64,000 bases of DNA from Planococcus salinus (lineage in GTDB: Bacteria; Bacillota; Bacilli; Bacillales_A; Planococcaceae). Location: assembly GCF_003719725.1 (NCBI RefSeq), contig NZ_RIAX01000006.1, forward strand, positions 123,350 through 187,349, read 5' to 3'. Below the pieces are notes generated by a model. That model was not told the origin of the DNA. It did no database searches and saw only the letters and a list, made by a program, of their open reading frames with translations. Shown here one piece after another: positions 43,330-52,183 of the stretch; position 1 is the first letter of the stretch; each line of letters begins with the position of its first letter. Made by a program: the position numbers and the translations under genes.

Positions 43330-44523
43330 TCAAACGGAGAGCGGAATTTCTTTGACGCCTCTGACAATCATGCCCGGACGCCACTCCAGTTCCTGCTCAT
43401 CCACTCTCAGTTTCATATTTGGGAAGCGATTCAGCAGGCTGGTAAGGGCTATTTCCCCCTCCAGCCGGGCCAGTGGGGCACCGAGACAGAAATGAATGCC
43501 TTTTCCGAACGCCAAATGGGGGCTTTTTTCCCGGTTGATATCAAACAGCTCCGGATTAGGGAAAATTTCCGGATCATGGTTTGCCGCATTCAAGGAAACC
43601 GTCACAAGCTCACCTCTATGAATGCTTTTTCCATGGAATTCCATGTCTTCTCCTGCCCAACGGGACGTACTGAATTCCACTGGTCCGTTAAAACGGAGAG
43701 CTTCCTCAATCGCCTGGCTGATTAAGTGCGGCTGCTGTTCCAATAAAGCTTTTTGTGAGGGGTTTTCAAGCAACGCCAAGACGCTGTTGCCGATTAAATT
43801 CACCGTCGTCTCATGGCCTGCAATGATGAGAAGCGACACCACTCCATAAAGTTCCTTTTCGCTCAGCCGGTCCCCTTCCTCTTCTGCAAGTACGAGTTTG
43901 CTGATCAAGTCCTCTCCCGGATTTTCTTTTACTTTCGAAAACCATTCACTCAAATACTGAATAAAATCCGTCATGTGCTGGTACATGCTGACTTCCGCTT
44001 CTCCACTGGTTCCTTCTATCAATGCATTGGACCAGGTCCGGAAGTTGTTTCGGTCTTCTGACGGTACACCTAAAATTTCACAGATAACAATAATGGGAAG
44101 CGGAAACGCAAACTCGTCGATTAAATTTATTTCGCTTTTGCCCTCCATATCATTCAGCAGTTCGTCGGTAATTTCCTGAATCCGCCCACGCATCCCCGAA
44201 ATCATTTTCGGTGTAAATGCTTTTTGAGCAAGCCCCCGCAACCGTTTATGATCGGGAGGATCAGAGAACAGCATATTCTGTGTAAATACGCTCATTTGGT
44301 CCATGCTGCCCCCAAACAATTTCGAATAATCCTTGATGAAGCGCTGATCGGTCAAAACATCCACCGCTTCCGGATAGGACGTCACCAGCCAGCCCTGCTG
44401 GCCGTCCGGAAACCGCACTTGGTGAACCGGATTGATTTCCCTGATTTTGTTATATGCCGGATAAGGATTCCGGATAAAGTCTTTTGAAAATAACTTGGCT
44501 TCTTCTGGATGATGTGAGCTCAT
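43330..44523 (-). CDS. Cytochrome P450 (CYP107-like)
   Basis: 397 residues from ATG 44523 (GGAGGAGAAGC upstream). The I-helix AGHETTVNLIGNS holds the oxygen-activating Glu-Thr pair, the ExxR of the K-helix is in EALRFNGPVEFSTSR, and the haem loop FGKGIHFCLGAPLARLE contains the thiolate Cys. Soluble bacterial class I type, needing a separate ferredoxin, which is not encoded nearby. The resemblance is to YjiB/CypA-like enzymes; substrate is unknown. Confidence 0.9.
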   Translation of the reverse strand: MSSHHPEEAKLFSKDFIRNPYPAYNKIREINPVHQVRFPDGQQGWLVTSYPEAVDVLTDQRFIKDYSKLFGGSMDQMSVFTQNMLFSDPPDHKRLRGLAQKAFTPKMISGMRGRIQEITDELLNDMEGKSEINLIDEFAFPLPIIVICEILGVPSEDRNNFRTWSNALIEGTSGEAEVSMYQHMTDFIQYLSEWFSKVKENPGEDLISKLVLAEEEGDRLSEKELYGVVSLLIIAGHETTVNLIGNSVLALLENPSQKALLEQQPHLISQAIEEALRFNGPVEFSTSRWAGEDMEFHGKSIHRGELVTVSLNAANHDPEIFPNPELFDINREKSPHLAFGKGIHFCLGAPLARLEGEIALTSLLNRFPNMKLRVDEQELEWRPGMIVRGVKEIPLSV

Positions 44524-44603
44524 TGCTTCTCCTCCTTTTTCTTTCCTATACCCGCACATGGGTCACCATGACTCCTTCCTTTCGCCTAACTTTCCGCATA
44601 TGC

Positions 44604-44630
44604 AAAAAGACCGAGCTATCTCGGCCTTCT
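44604..44630 (-). terminator. Terminator of ehuA
   Basis: AGACCGAG/CTCGGCCT stem followed in the minus direction by TTTTTGC. Confidence 0.75.
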
Positions 44631-44645
44631 CCTTGGTACTGGATA

Positions 44646-45422
44646 TTATACTCTGCTGAAACGCTGCAAAAAGCTCTTTAAGCGGTCGCTTTTCGGATTG
44701 TTGAACAACTCTTGCGGCGGACCTTCTTCCATTAATAAACCGTCTGCGAAAAAAGCCACCCGGTCGGAGATCTCCATGGCGAAGTCCATTTCGTGAGTGA
44801 TCAAAATCATCGACATGTCCCCTTGCTCGGCAAGGTCCTTAATCACCTGGAGCACTTCGCCGACAAGCTCGGGATCAAGCGCTGATGTCACTTCGTCAAA
44901 CAACATCACTTTCGGCTGCATGACCAATGCCCGGGCGATGGCGACACGCTGCTTCTGCCCACCTGACAGCTGGAACGGGTAATTATTGACTTTGTCTGCC
45001 AAACCGACTTTTTTCAGCATTTGAACGGCACGCTGCTCCGCTTCTTTTTTACTGAGGCCCAGCACCTGTACAGGAGCTTCTGTGCAATTCCGCATGATGG
45101 TCATATGAGGAAATAAATTAAAATGCTGAAAAACCATTCCGATATTGCCTCGGATTTTGCGCAAATGCTTTTCATTCGCTTCGACCAGTTTGCCGTTCAC
45201 TTCCATATGCCATAAATTTTCACCGTCAACAATAATCTCGCCGCCTGTCGGTTTTTCAAGGGTCATCAGCATTCGGATAATGGTCGTTTTCCCGGAACCG
45301 CTGGGTCCAATAATAGAGACTTTTTCTCCCGGCATAATATCCAAATCGAAACCTTTCAGCACCTCCAGATCTCCAAAAGATTTTTTTACATTTTTAAATT
45401 GTACAATCGGTTTGCCCGTCAT
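44646..45422 (-). CDS. ehuA: Ectoine/hydroxyectoine-type ABC transporter ATPase (EhuA-like)
   Basis: 258-residue polar amino-acid-type ATPase. Walker [15 protein letters not shown], signature [18 protein letters not shown], Walker [19 protein letters not shown]. The insertion [20 protein letters not shown] near residue 70 is the kind seen in EhuA. It overlaps ehuD by 4 bp (ATGA). Last gene of the B-C-D-A order used by ehu operons. Substrate assignment rests mainly on the binding protein. Confidence 0.82.
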   Translation of the reverse strand: MTGKPIVQFKNVKKSFGDLEVLKGFDLDIMPGEKVSIIGPSGSGKTTIIRMLMTLEKPTGGEIIVDGENLWHMEVNGKLVEANEKHLRKIRGNIGMVFQHFNLFPHMTIMRNCTEAPVQVLGLSKKEAEQRAVQMLKKVGLADKVNNYPFQLSGGQKQRVAIARALVMQPKVMLFDEVTSALDPELVGEVLQVIKDLAEQGDMSMILITHEMDFAMEISDRVAFFADGLLMEEGPPQELFNNPKSDRLKSFLQRFSRV

Positions 45423-46135
45423 GAAATCACATCCTCTTTTTTCATTTTTTGGACTTTCGCTTTACGCATATAACGGGTGTTCATGCGCCTTTCCATATAA
45501 CCGACAAAAAGAGAAGAAGGATAGCTCAACAACAAGAACAACAAACCGACGATCGTATACACTTCCACAAATGAAAATACCTGTGAGCCCAAATTCCGCG
45601 CAGTCATCAGCATTTCATTGACCGAAATGGCCATTAATAAGGGTGTTTCTTTAAATAAGACGATCAAGTAATTTCCGAGCATCGGAATGACCGGCGGTAC
45701 AGCCTGCGGCAAAATGATTTTTGTCCACGTCTTTGCTTTACTGAAATTGAGTGCACGGCTTGCTTCCCATTGCCCCTGATCCACCGATTCGATACCCGAC
45801 CGGTAGATTTCAGATAAATACGTGCTGTAATGGATGCCGAGTGTTGAGATGCCCGCTGTCATTGCCGACATTTCAAAACCGATGACCGGCACCAGCGGCC
45901 AGGCAAAGTAGACAAAAAACAATTGCACAAGGACCGGCGTTCCTCGAACGAATTCAATGAATCCATATGTCAGGTACGCGATGATTTTAACCGGTGACCT
46001 TCTTAACAAGGTAAGGATAAGTCCCAAAACAAGTGCTACTGCAAACGATGCCAGTGTAATGCCCAGTGTCACGAACATCGCTCTGAAAATAGTCGGAAAA
46101 ACTTCTGCGGCGTATGACCAGTTAAAAATCTCCAT
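45419..46135 (-). CDS. ehuD: Ectoine-type ABC permease (EhuD-like)
   Basis: 238 residues, His/Glu/Gln/Arg-type permease with about five helices. The coupling motif [20 protein letters not shown] contacts the ATPase, and [16 protein letters not shown] and [16 protein letters not shown] are typical. Its ATG shares one base with the ehuC stop (TGATG). It forms a heterodimer with EhuC. Confidence 0.82.
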   Translation of the reverse strand: MEIFNWSYAAEVFPTIFRAMFVTLGITLASFAVALVLGLILTLLRRSPVKIIAYLTYGFIEFVRGTPVLVQLFFVYFAWPLVPVIGFEMSAMTAGISTLGIHYSTYLSEIYRSGIESVDQGQWEASRALNFSKAKTWTKIILPQAVPPVIPMLGNYLIVLFKETPLLMAISVNEMLMTARNLGSQVFSFVEVYTIVGLLFLLLSYPSSLFVGYMERRMNTRYMRKAKVQKMKKEDVIS

Positions 46136-46791
46136 CAGGCACTAGCCACCCCTCTCGATGCCCGTCTTTCCAAATATCGCGACAATACGATAAGCGGCAA
46201 GGCAAGGACAAAATAGAGAATCAGCAGGATTCCGAAAACCTGCAGGCTTTGACTGTAGTCAGCCGCCCGTAAATTTTGGGCAAGATACATCATGTCCTGC
46301 AATGTGATCAGCGACACGAGGGAAGTACCTTTCAATAATTCGATGGATATGTTTCCAAAGCCCGGAAGCATCGTCCTCAGCGCCTGTGGCAAAATAATAT
46401 AACGCATCCGCTGGAACTTTGACATATTCAATGCGATGGCCGCTTCCGTCTGCCCATCCGGCACGGCAAGAATCGCACCTCTGACAATCTCGGAAGCGTA
46501 GGCGGCATAATTCAGCCCAAGTGTGACAACACCTGCTGTGAAAGGATCCAGACGGATATCGAATAATTGGGGAAGCACAAAGAATATCCAAAACAACTGG
46601 ACAAGCAATGAAGTCCCTCTGAAGAATTCCACATAAATCATTGTGAGGACCCGCACGGCCTTGTTTTCCGACACCCGCGACAGCCCCGCGATAAAAGCCA
46701 GGATAAAAGCAAGCGCACCTGATGCCAGCAGCAAACTGACAGTGACTGTGGCCCCCCTCATCAAGACCTCCACTATTTCAATCAGACTCAA
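46135..46791 (-). CDS. ehuC: Ectoine-type ABC permease (EhuC-like)
   Basis: About 218 residues, paralogous to ehuD, with FFRGTSLLVQLFWIFFVLP and the coupling motif EAAIALNMSKFQRMRYIILP. TTG 46791 is chosen because AAGGAGTGA is five bases upstream; ATG 46797 and GTG 46800 lie almost on the ribosome site. A terminator-like hairpin separates it from ehuB, which would let the binding protein be made in excess. Confidence 0.8.
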   Translation of the reverse strand: MSLIEIVEVLMRGATVTVSLLLASGALAFILAFIAGLSRVSENKAVRVLTMIYVEFFRGTSLLVQLFWIFFVLPQLFDIRLDPFTAGVVTLGLNYAAYASEIVRGAILAVPDGQTEAAIALNMSKFQRMRYIILPQALRTMLPGFGNISIELLKGTSLVSLITLQDMMYLAQNLRAADYSQSLQVFGILLILYFVLALPLIVLSRYLERRASRGVASA

Positions 46792-46823
46792 TGTCATCAC
46801 TCCTTTTCACGCTACTTCAGCGG

Positions 46824-46853
46824 AAAAATCAGGCACCCGGTAAGAGTGCCTGA
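46824..46853 (-). terminator. Intra-operon terminator/attenuator between ehuB and ehuC
   Basis: TCAGGCAC/GTGCCTGA stem followed in the minus direction by TTTTT, inside the ehuBCDA operon. It probably allows partial readthrough. Confidence 0.65.
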
Positions 46854-46886
46854 AGATGGATCATCCGTTATTTACCTGAAGGGAAA

Positions 46887-47777
46887 TTATCCTTCACAAA
46901 GCTCTGCAGCAGTGACGTCCCCAGGCAAATTCGCTTCCGTAAATCCAAATGGTTCCATCAGCTCCAGTAATCTCCCGGACTCCTTAAATTCAGCCAGTAT
47001 TTCGTTGTAGCGTTCCAGTAACTCCGTATCATCCGGATGGAAAACCGCCGCGCCGTATCCGATGACTTCTTCTCCGTCGACAATCGGCTGTTCCACATTC
47101 TCCACAATTTCAATATTTTCTGTTTCCTGATCCTGCATCGCTGTCTGCAATGTCAAATCAGTCATCGTAATTGCATCGACACGTCCGGTGTCAAGCGCCG
47201 TGATAACCGCTGAAATATCATTGACCTGCTGGATCTGATCTTCCGCTACGCCATTGGCAAGCATATAATCACGTTCGATGGCACCTGACATGACCGCCAC
47301 TGTAAGATCAGGGTTATTGGCGATATCTTCGTAGCTGTTAATGTCATGAGGGTTGCCTGCCTGTGTTGCAATGCCGATTCCAATTTGATATTCCGGCTCA
47401 GCAAACGCCGCGTTGGCACAACGTTCAGGGGTAATATACATACCTGCTGTAACCGCGTCAAAGTTCCGGGAATTCAATCCGCTGATCAAGGAATCAAAAC
47501 CAACTACAGAACCTTCCAGCTCTTGCACGCCCATTTCTTCGAAAATAGCTCGGGCAATTTCTACTGATTGTCCGGTAATCGTCCCGTCGCTTTCCTGGTA
47601 GGCATAAGGACGTTCATTAGCAAAACCGACGGTCACCACCCCTTCTTCCTGAATCGTTTCCAGTGTGCTGCCGCTTCCACTTTCTCCGCCGCTGTCGCCT
47701 CCACCGTTGTCACCACCGCACGCTGCCAGCATGAATACAGTCATTGAACCGAACAGTATTTTGTACACGTTTTTCAT
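46887..47777 (-). CDS. ehuB: Ectoine/hydroxyectoine-binding lipoprotein (EhuB-like)
   Basis: 296 residues. Signal peptide with lipobox FMLAAC, a glycine/serine linker, then a type II periplasmic-binding fold of the amino-acid family (VGFANERPYAYQESDGTITG, FDSLISGLNSRNFDAVTAGM). The C-terminal FGFTEANLPGDVTAAELCEG and the internal TPERCANAAFAEP are the features I associate with EhuB, with two cysteines available for a disulfide. The ATG has AAGGAGG. Substrate is inferred, not proven. Confidence 0.78.
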   Translation of the reverse strand: MKNVYKILFGSMTVFMLAACGGDNGGGDSGGESGSGSTLETIQEEGVVTVGFANERPYAYQESDGTITGQSVEIARAIFEEMGVQELEGSVVGFDSLISGLNSRNFDAVTAGMYITPERCANAAFAEPEYQIGIGIATQAGNPHDINSYEDIANNPDLTVAVMSGAIERDYMLANGVAEDQIQQVNDISAVITALDTGRVDAITMTDLTLQTAMQDQETENIEIVENVEQPIVDGEEVIGYGAAVFHPDDTELLERYNEILAEFKESGRLLELMEPFGFTEANLPGDVTAAELCEG

Positions 47778-47799
47778 TCGCCTTCTCTCCTCCTTTTTA

Positions 47800-47838
47800 A
47801 GAGAATACTAAAATAACTGTATTTTTAGAATATTCTCT
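47800..47838 (-). promoter_or_regulatory. Long imperfect palindrome in the ehuB leader
   Basis: AGAGAATA...TATTCTCT outer arms and CTAAAAATA/TATTTTAG inner arms form a 39-bp imperfect palindrome around CAGT, directly upstream of the ehuB ribosome site. It could be an operator or an mRNA hairpin. No T-run argues against a terminator. Confidence 0.5.
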
Positions 47839-47982
47839 TTGTTTATCATTATCGTATCATATTTCTTTGACAGGAAGAACGAATACTTGAAATTTTTATC
47901 AAATATCCGGTTCTATTTTCTTTCCGAAACACGGGTAAATTCCAAAAGTAAACAGCCCGTTTTCTTCATAATATAGAACTGA

Positions 47983-48021
47983 AACAAAAAACCTTTTACC
48001 GTTGAAAACAGTAAAAGGTTT
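47983..48021 (-). terminator. Terminator of the acidic lipoprotein gene
   Basis: AACCTTTTAC/GTAAAAGGTT stem followed in the minus direction by TTTTTTG. Confidence 0.8.
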
Positions 48022-48052
48022 TGAAAGTTATTTATTGATAGTGAAGGCCGTT

Positions 48053-48313
48053 TTATGAGCCAGAGCCGCCCATGTCTTCTTCCAGCTCTTCGTCAGTTTC
48101 GGTCTCATCATCGCCTTCCTGATCGACTTCTGTATCGGTTGCATCATCTGAATCATCTACTTCAGGAGCTTCGTTCTCATCTTCTCCCACATCAGTATCA
48201 AGATTCGGCGCTTCAAATTCAATGTCGTCATCATCACCGTCTCCGCACGCTGCGAGCATACCCATCGATAAAAACAAAGCAGCTCCGACTTTCAACCATT
48301 TAGATTGAGTCAT
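48053..48313 (-). CDS. Small highly acidic lipoprotein (86 aa)
   Basis: 86 residues. Signal peptide KVGAALFLSMGMLAACG with an LAAC lipobox, then an almost purely acidic mature part (DGDDDDIEFEAPN, EGDDETETDEELEEDMGG). Low complexity, no known fold. Similar short acidic lipoproteins occur in salt-tolerant Bacillales. GGAAGGAGGAAG-type ribosome site upstream. Cation binding at the cell surface is only a guess. Confidence 0.7.
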   Translation of the reverse strand: MTQSKWLKVGAALFLSMGMLAACGDGDDDDIEFEAPNLDTDVGEDENEAPEVDDSDDATDTEVDQEGDDETETDEELEEDMGGSGS

Positions 48314-48434
48314 CGTACTTCCTCCTTCCCATCCATTATCCTCGACTTCAAAATATATCTTTTTTCATTACCTTACTTTTCTTTACCCCAATTGCTCTGA
48401 AATTAACAGGAAACTGAAAATCCTCTCTCAAACG

Positions 48435-48470
48435 AAAAAAAGGTGCATAAAAAAATATGCACCTTTTTTT
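48435..48470 (-). terminator. Terminator of the LuxR-type regulator gene
   Basis: Perfect 15-bp stem AAAAAAAGGTGCATA with its complement, ending in a T-run at the stop codon. Confidence 0.88.
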
Positions 48471-49105
48471 CATTGATTCGTCCCGGTTAGGCCGTGCTTG
48501 ACAGCGTAAAGTGCCGCTTGTGTGCGATCCTGGACTTCCAGCTTGGTGAAAATATTGGAAATATGCGTCTTAACCGTCTTTTCCGTCACAAATAAAGCGG
48601 AAGCAATTTCCCGGTTGCTTTTCCCTTTTGTCAGCTCAGCAAGCACTTCCTGTTCACGTGGCGTCAACAAGTTCACCGTATGCGGGGCCGGCTGCTCCGG
48701 TTCTTTCATCAATTGGGATGTCGCTTTGGGATGGAGCATATTCTCGCCCCTCATCAATCCACGAAGCGATTCGACCAACTCGTCAGGCTCGATATCCTTT
48801 AGCTGATAACCGGCTGCTCCCGCTTCAATGGCTGGAACTACATGGTCACGGTCCGAGAAACTCGTCAGCATCAGAACAATGATATCAGGAAAGCGCTGTT
48901 TGATATGCTCGGTTGCCTGTATGCCATCCATTATCGGCATTACCAAATCCATTAATATGATATCCGGCTGCAGCGTACCCGCCATTTCAACCGCTTCTTT
49001 TCCATTCACTGCTTCTCCCACCACTTCAATATCCTTTTGCGTTTTCAGGAAAAACAGCAAGCCGCGCCTTACTACATGGTGATCGTCAGCAATCAGTACT
49101 TTCAT
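48470..49105 (-). CDS. LuxR/NarL-family response regulator
   Basis: 211 residues. Receiver domain with IADDHHVVRRG, phosphoacceptor aspartate in DIILMDLVMPIMDG and the KDI switch. C-terminal LuxR helix-turn-helix: LTPREQEVLAELTKGKSNRE and VKTHISNIFTKLEVQDRTQA. It starts 18 bp after the kinase gene with AGGGAGTGG upstream, so the two form a two-component operon. LiaR/VraR-like in sequence style, but without a membrane kinase. Targets unknown. Confidence 0.9.
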   Translation of the reverse strand: MKVLIADDHHVVRRGLLFFLKTQKDIEVVGEAVNGKEAVEMAGTLQPDIILMDLVMPIMDGIQATEHIKQRFPDIIVLMLTSFSDRDHVVPAIEAGAAGYQLKDIEPDELVESLRGLMRGENMLHPKATSQLMKEPEQPAPHTVNLLTPREQEVLAELTKGKSNREIASALFVTEKTVKTHISNIFTKLEVQDRTQAALYAVKHGLTGTNQ

Positions 49106-49123
49106 GTTTTCACCACTCCCTAG

Positions 49124-50233
49124 TTAATACGGAATCCTTACCAGAATTTCCGTGCCTTTTCCAATTTCGCTCGACCAATCGACGCTGCCGCCTTCCGACC
49201 TGGCACGATCATTAATGCTTTGAATGCCAATTGAAGGGACATAACGCTTTTCGTCAATCGCAAACCCGCGTCCTTCGTCTTTTATCACCAGCAGGACATC
49301 AGAAGAAGTGACGGATAAAAACAATTGAACGTTGCTGACTCCTGCATGTTTCCGGACATTGTTCAGTGCTTCCTGGGAAATGCGGAATAAGGTTTCTTCT
49401 ATTCTGGACGGTAATTGGATCACGCCCGTCACTTTTGTTTCCAAAGACAGGCCGAGCATATCGGCATATCCTTTCACTGCTTCCAACAAACCGCTCTCCA
49501 GGCCTTTTGGGCGCAACTGCCATATGAGCGCCCTCATCTCGTTCAACGCCTCTTGCGTCAGGTGCTGAATGCCGCTGAACGTTTCCCGGACTTCTTCATC
49601 TTTCGCCATTTCTACGCCGCCCCGTGCGGTCAAAGTGACAGAAAACAATAACTGGTTGACCGAGTCATGCAAATCGCGGGCCAAACGGTTGCGTTCTTTA
49701 ACAAGCGCCAGCTCCTGTTCCTGCTTTGTCAGTCCGATCCGTTTGATCGCAGAGCCGATTTGGAAAGCGACGGATTCCAGCAAAGCCAATTCATCTGTGG
49801 AAAAGCGAATCGTGTCCCGGGCAGCGATATTCAACAGTCCGAACTTCTCCTCTCCTGACTGAAGCGGCACGGTAGCATGATGGATAATGCCGCCATGATC
49901 TCCCGCTTTTGTAGAAATAGCACTTTCAATGCGCTGACAGGCAATGATATTCGATGCTTTTTTCAATTCCCCGTTACGATAACGGGATACGCACCAGCAG
50001 CCGCCCTTTTGCAGGTGCTTGCAATCATTGTCCTGCAACGCTTGCGGCAAATTCGCGTGTGCCACCAACTGGTGCTTGCCTTTGTCGTTTATAAAAAATA
50101 TCCAGGCTGTTTCAAATTTCGAGCCAGCCAATAATTTGCGCACAGCACCATCCAGCATGCGAGCCATATCGGTTTCTTCGTTGAGCAGTTCAGCGATTTC
50201 CTTCAGTAATGTGACATTCGATTGCTCATCCAT
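49124..50233 (-). CDS. Soluble GAF-domain histidine kinase (NarL/DegS type)
   Basis: 369 residues without membrane helices. GAF domain at about 15-165, with a cysteine cluster C71, C79, C81 and C99 (CKHLQKGGCWC and NIIACQR). Phosphoacceptor H189 in RNRLARDLHDSVNQLL, then a HisKA_3/HATPase_c domain (FRISQEALNNVRKHAG, DEGRGFAID, GIQSINDRARSEGG). ATG 50233 has GAGGTGA eight bases upstream; GTG 50245 is the alternative. The cysteines suggest a metal, Fe-S or redox sensor (inference). Confidence 0.87.
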   Translation of the reverse strand: MDEQSNVTLLKEIAELLNEETDMARMLDGAVRKLLAGSKFETAWIFFINDKGKHQLVAHANLPQALQDNDCKHLQKGGCWCVSRYRNGELKKASNIIACQRIESAISTKAGDHGGIIHHATVPLQSGEEKFGLLNIAARDTIRFSTDELALLESVAFQIGSAIKRIGLTKQEQELALVKERNRLARDLHDSVNQLLFSVTLTARGGVEMAKDEEVRETFSGIQHLTQEALNEMRALIWQLRPKGLESGLLEAVKGYADMLGLSLETKVTGVIQLPSRIEETLFRISQEALNNVRKHAGVSNVQLFLSVTSSDVLLVIKDEGRGFAIDEKRYVPSIGIQSINDRARSEGGSVDWSSEIGKGTEILVRIPY

Positions 50234-50307
50234 CCTCTTTCTCACCTCTTTGCTTCCTACTTCTATCCTACCTCGCCAGCACATTCATTCGCTTCGTACT
50301 TTTGAAT

Positions 50308-50332
50308 GAAAAAGCTCCCTTCTCAGGGAGCT
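50308..50332 (-). terminator. Terminator of pgcA
   Basis: AGCTCCC/GGGAGCT stem followed in the minus direction by TTTTTC. Confidence 0.75.
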
Positions 50333-50338
50333 GTTGCT

Positions 50339-52039
50339 TTACCGGTTATTCATTTCGTCCAAAAAAGATTGCTTCACCAGTTCCAGTTTCTCATCGCTTT
50401 GCTGCTCGGAATCAGCGAATACTCCAAAATAATATTTCACTTTCGGTTCCGTTCCACTTGGCCGCACGCATACCCATGATCCATCTTTCAAAAAATATTT
50501 GATGACATTCGACTGCGGTAGTTCCAATTTTTCATCGGTTTCCAAATCGACAAAAATCCGGCTTTGCGTTTCATAATCCTCAATCGATACGACTGGCACG
50601 CCGGCAATGTTTTTCAGAGGCTCTTTTCGCAACCCTTCCAGCAATGCATTGATTTCTCTGGCTCCGTCGACACCTTTTTTGGTGACAGAAACAAGCGATT
50701 CACGATACCATCCATACCGTTCATATAACTCAATCAGCACATCATGCAGATTCTTTCCTTGAGTTTTGTAATAGGCAGCTGCTTCCACCAGCAGCAACAC
50801 CGTTTGGACGGCGTCTTTGTCACGCGCGAAATCCCTGATCAGGTATCCATAGCTTTCCTCATAGCCGAACAAGAATTCGAACTTTTTCTCGCTGTCATTG
50901 ATTTTCAATTTTTCGCCGATGAATTTAAAGCCCGTCAGGACATCTTCACAGCCGACGCCATATGAATCAGCAATCACCCGTCCAAATTCGGACGTGACGA
51001 TGGTCTTAAAGATACGGCCGTTGTCAGGCAGCTGGTCTTTGCGCTGTTTTTGGTTAAGCAGGTACTCAATCAAAATGGCGCCGGTCTGGTTGCCGCTCAG
51101 CAACTCGTAGTGTTCGCCACTCCATACTGCTATGCCGACGCGATCGCCGTCTGGGTCCACGGCGATCAACAGGTCCGCTCCACTTTCCTGGCCGTATCGC
51201 TTGGCAATCTCAAAAGCGGAAGCTTCTTCCGGGTTCGGCGATTTGACCGTCGGAAATTCCCCGTCCGGCTCCATCTGTTCTGCCACGTATGTAATATTGT
51301 CATACCCCGCCTCTTCCAATAACCGCTGGACCGTCTGACCGGAAGCACCATGCAGCGGAGTAAAGACCGCCTGGATCGGGCTTGCGGATTGTTCCTGGAC
51401 AGTCAATGCATTGGCAATATATGCTTTGTCCAACTGCTCATCAAGAGTCACGAGGAGACCTTCTGCATACTTATCATTAACGATGTTCAATTCGTCTTCG
51501 ACTTTGCTGACGTAGTCAATGACACGATCGGCGTCTTCCAGATTCAGTTGGGAGCCGTCTTCCCCGTATACTTTATATCCATTGTATTCTGGAGGGTTAT
51601 GGCTGGCTGTGATGACCACTCCCATGAAAGCATTTAAATAACGGACACTGAATGACAATTGAGGCGTTGTCCGCGGACCACTGTACAAATACGTATGGAT
51701 GCCATTGGCTGCATAGGTGCGCGCCGCTTCAAGAGCAAACTCCGGTGACATTCTGCGGCTGTCGTAGGCGATGGCAATGCCACGCGCCATCGCTTCTTCG
51801 CCTTGTTCTTTTATGTAATTCGCGATGCCCTGAGAAGCTTTTCGGACCGTGTAGATATTCATGCGGTTTGTGCCGGGGCCGATTTCCCCGCGCATGCCTC
51901 CTGTACCAAATACCAAATCCTGGTAAAATGCATCTTCAGCAGATTTCTCATCTTCTTTCAGGAGATCCAAAGATTGTCTCGTCTTTTCATCAAGCTGTTC
52001 ATGTTCTATCCATTTTTTCAGTCTTTCACGCCATGTCAT
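50339..52039 (-). CDS. pgcA: Alpha-phosphoglucomutase
   Basis: Interconverts glucose 6- and 1-phosphate for UDP-glucose, glycolipid and teichoic acid synthesis. 566 residues from ATG 52039 (GGAGGG six bases upstream; ATG 52045 abuts it). The phosphoserine loop VVITASHNPPEYNGYK, the metal loop AVDPDGDRVGIAV, the sugar loop FGYEESYGYLI and the C-terminal phosphate clamp VRPSGTEPKVKYYF are all intact. Monocistronic with its own terminator. Confidence 0.94.
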   Translation of the reverse strand: MTWRERLKKWIEHEQLDEKTRQSLDLLKEDEKSAEDAFYQDLVFGTGGMRGEIGPGTNRMNIYTVRKASQGIANYIKEQGEEAMARGIAIAYDSRRMSPEFALEAARTYAANGIHTYLYSGPRTTPQLSFSVRYLNAFMGVVITASHNPPEYNGYKVYGEDGSQLNLEDADRVIDYVSKVEDELNIVNDKYAEGLLVTLDEQLDKAYIANALTVQEQSASPIQAVFTPLHGASGQTVQRLLEEAGYDNITYVAEQMEPDGEFPTVKSPNPEEASAFEIAKRYGQESGADLLIAVDPDGDRVGIAVWSGEHYELLSGNQTGAILIEYLLNQKQRKDQLPDNGRIFKTIVTSEFGRVIADSYGVGCEDVLTGFKFIGEKLKINDSEKKFEFLFGYEESYGYLIRDFARDKDAVQTVLLLVEAAAYYKTQGKNLHDVLIELYERYGWYRESLVSVTKKGVDGAREINALLEGLRKEPLKNIAGVPVVSIEDYETQSRIFVDLETDEKLELPQSNVIKYFLKDGSWVCVRPSGTEPKVKYYFGVFADSEQQSDEKLELVKQSFLDEMNNR

Positions 52040-52148
52040 ATTCATCCCTCCAGTTTTATCCCGCTTTAGCGGCAGTAAGTTCTTTCTTTTATGAATGAAA
52101 CCCCACTGAGTGAGTTTCCTATTTATCTTCAGTTTACCAAAAATTACG

Positions 52149-52177
52149 AAAAAAAACTGCTTCTTTTCAGAAGCAGT
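52149..52177 (-). terminator. Terminator of yhcX
   Basis: ACTGCTTC/GAAGCAGT stem followed in the minus direction by TTTTTTTT. Confidence 0.85.
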
Positions 52178-52183
52178 CCCTTT

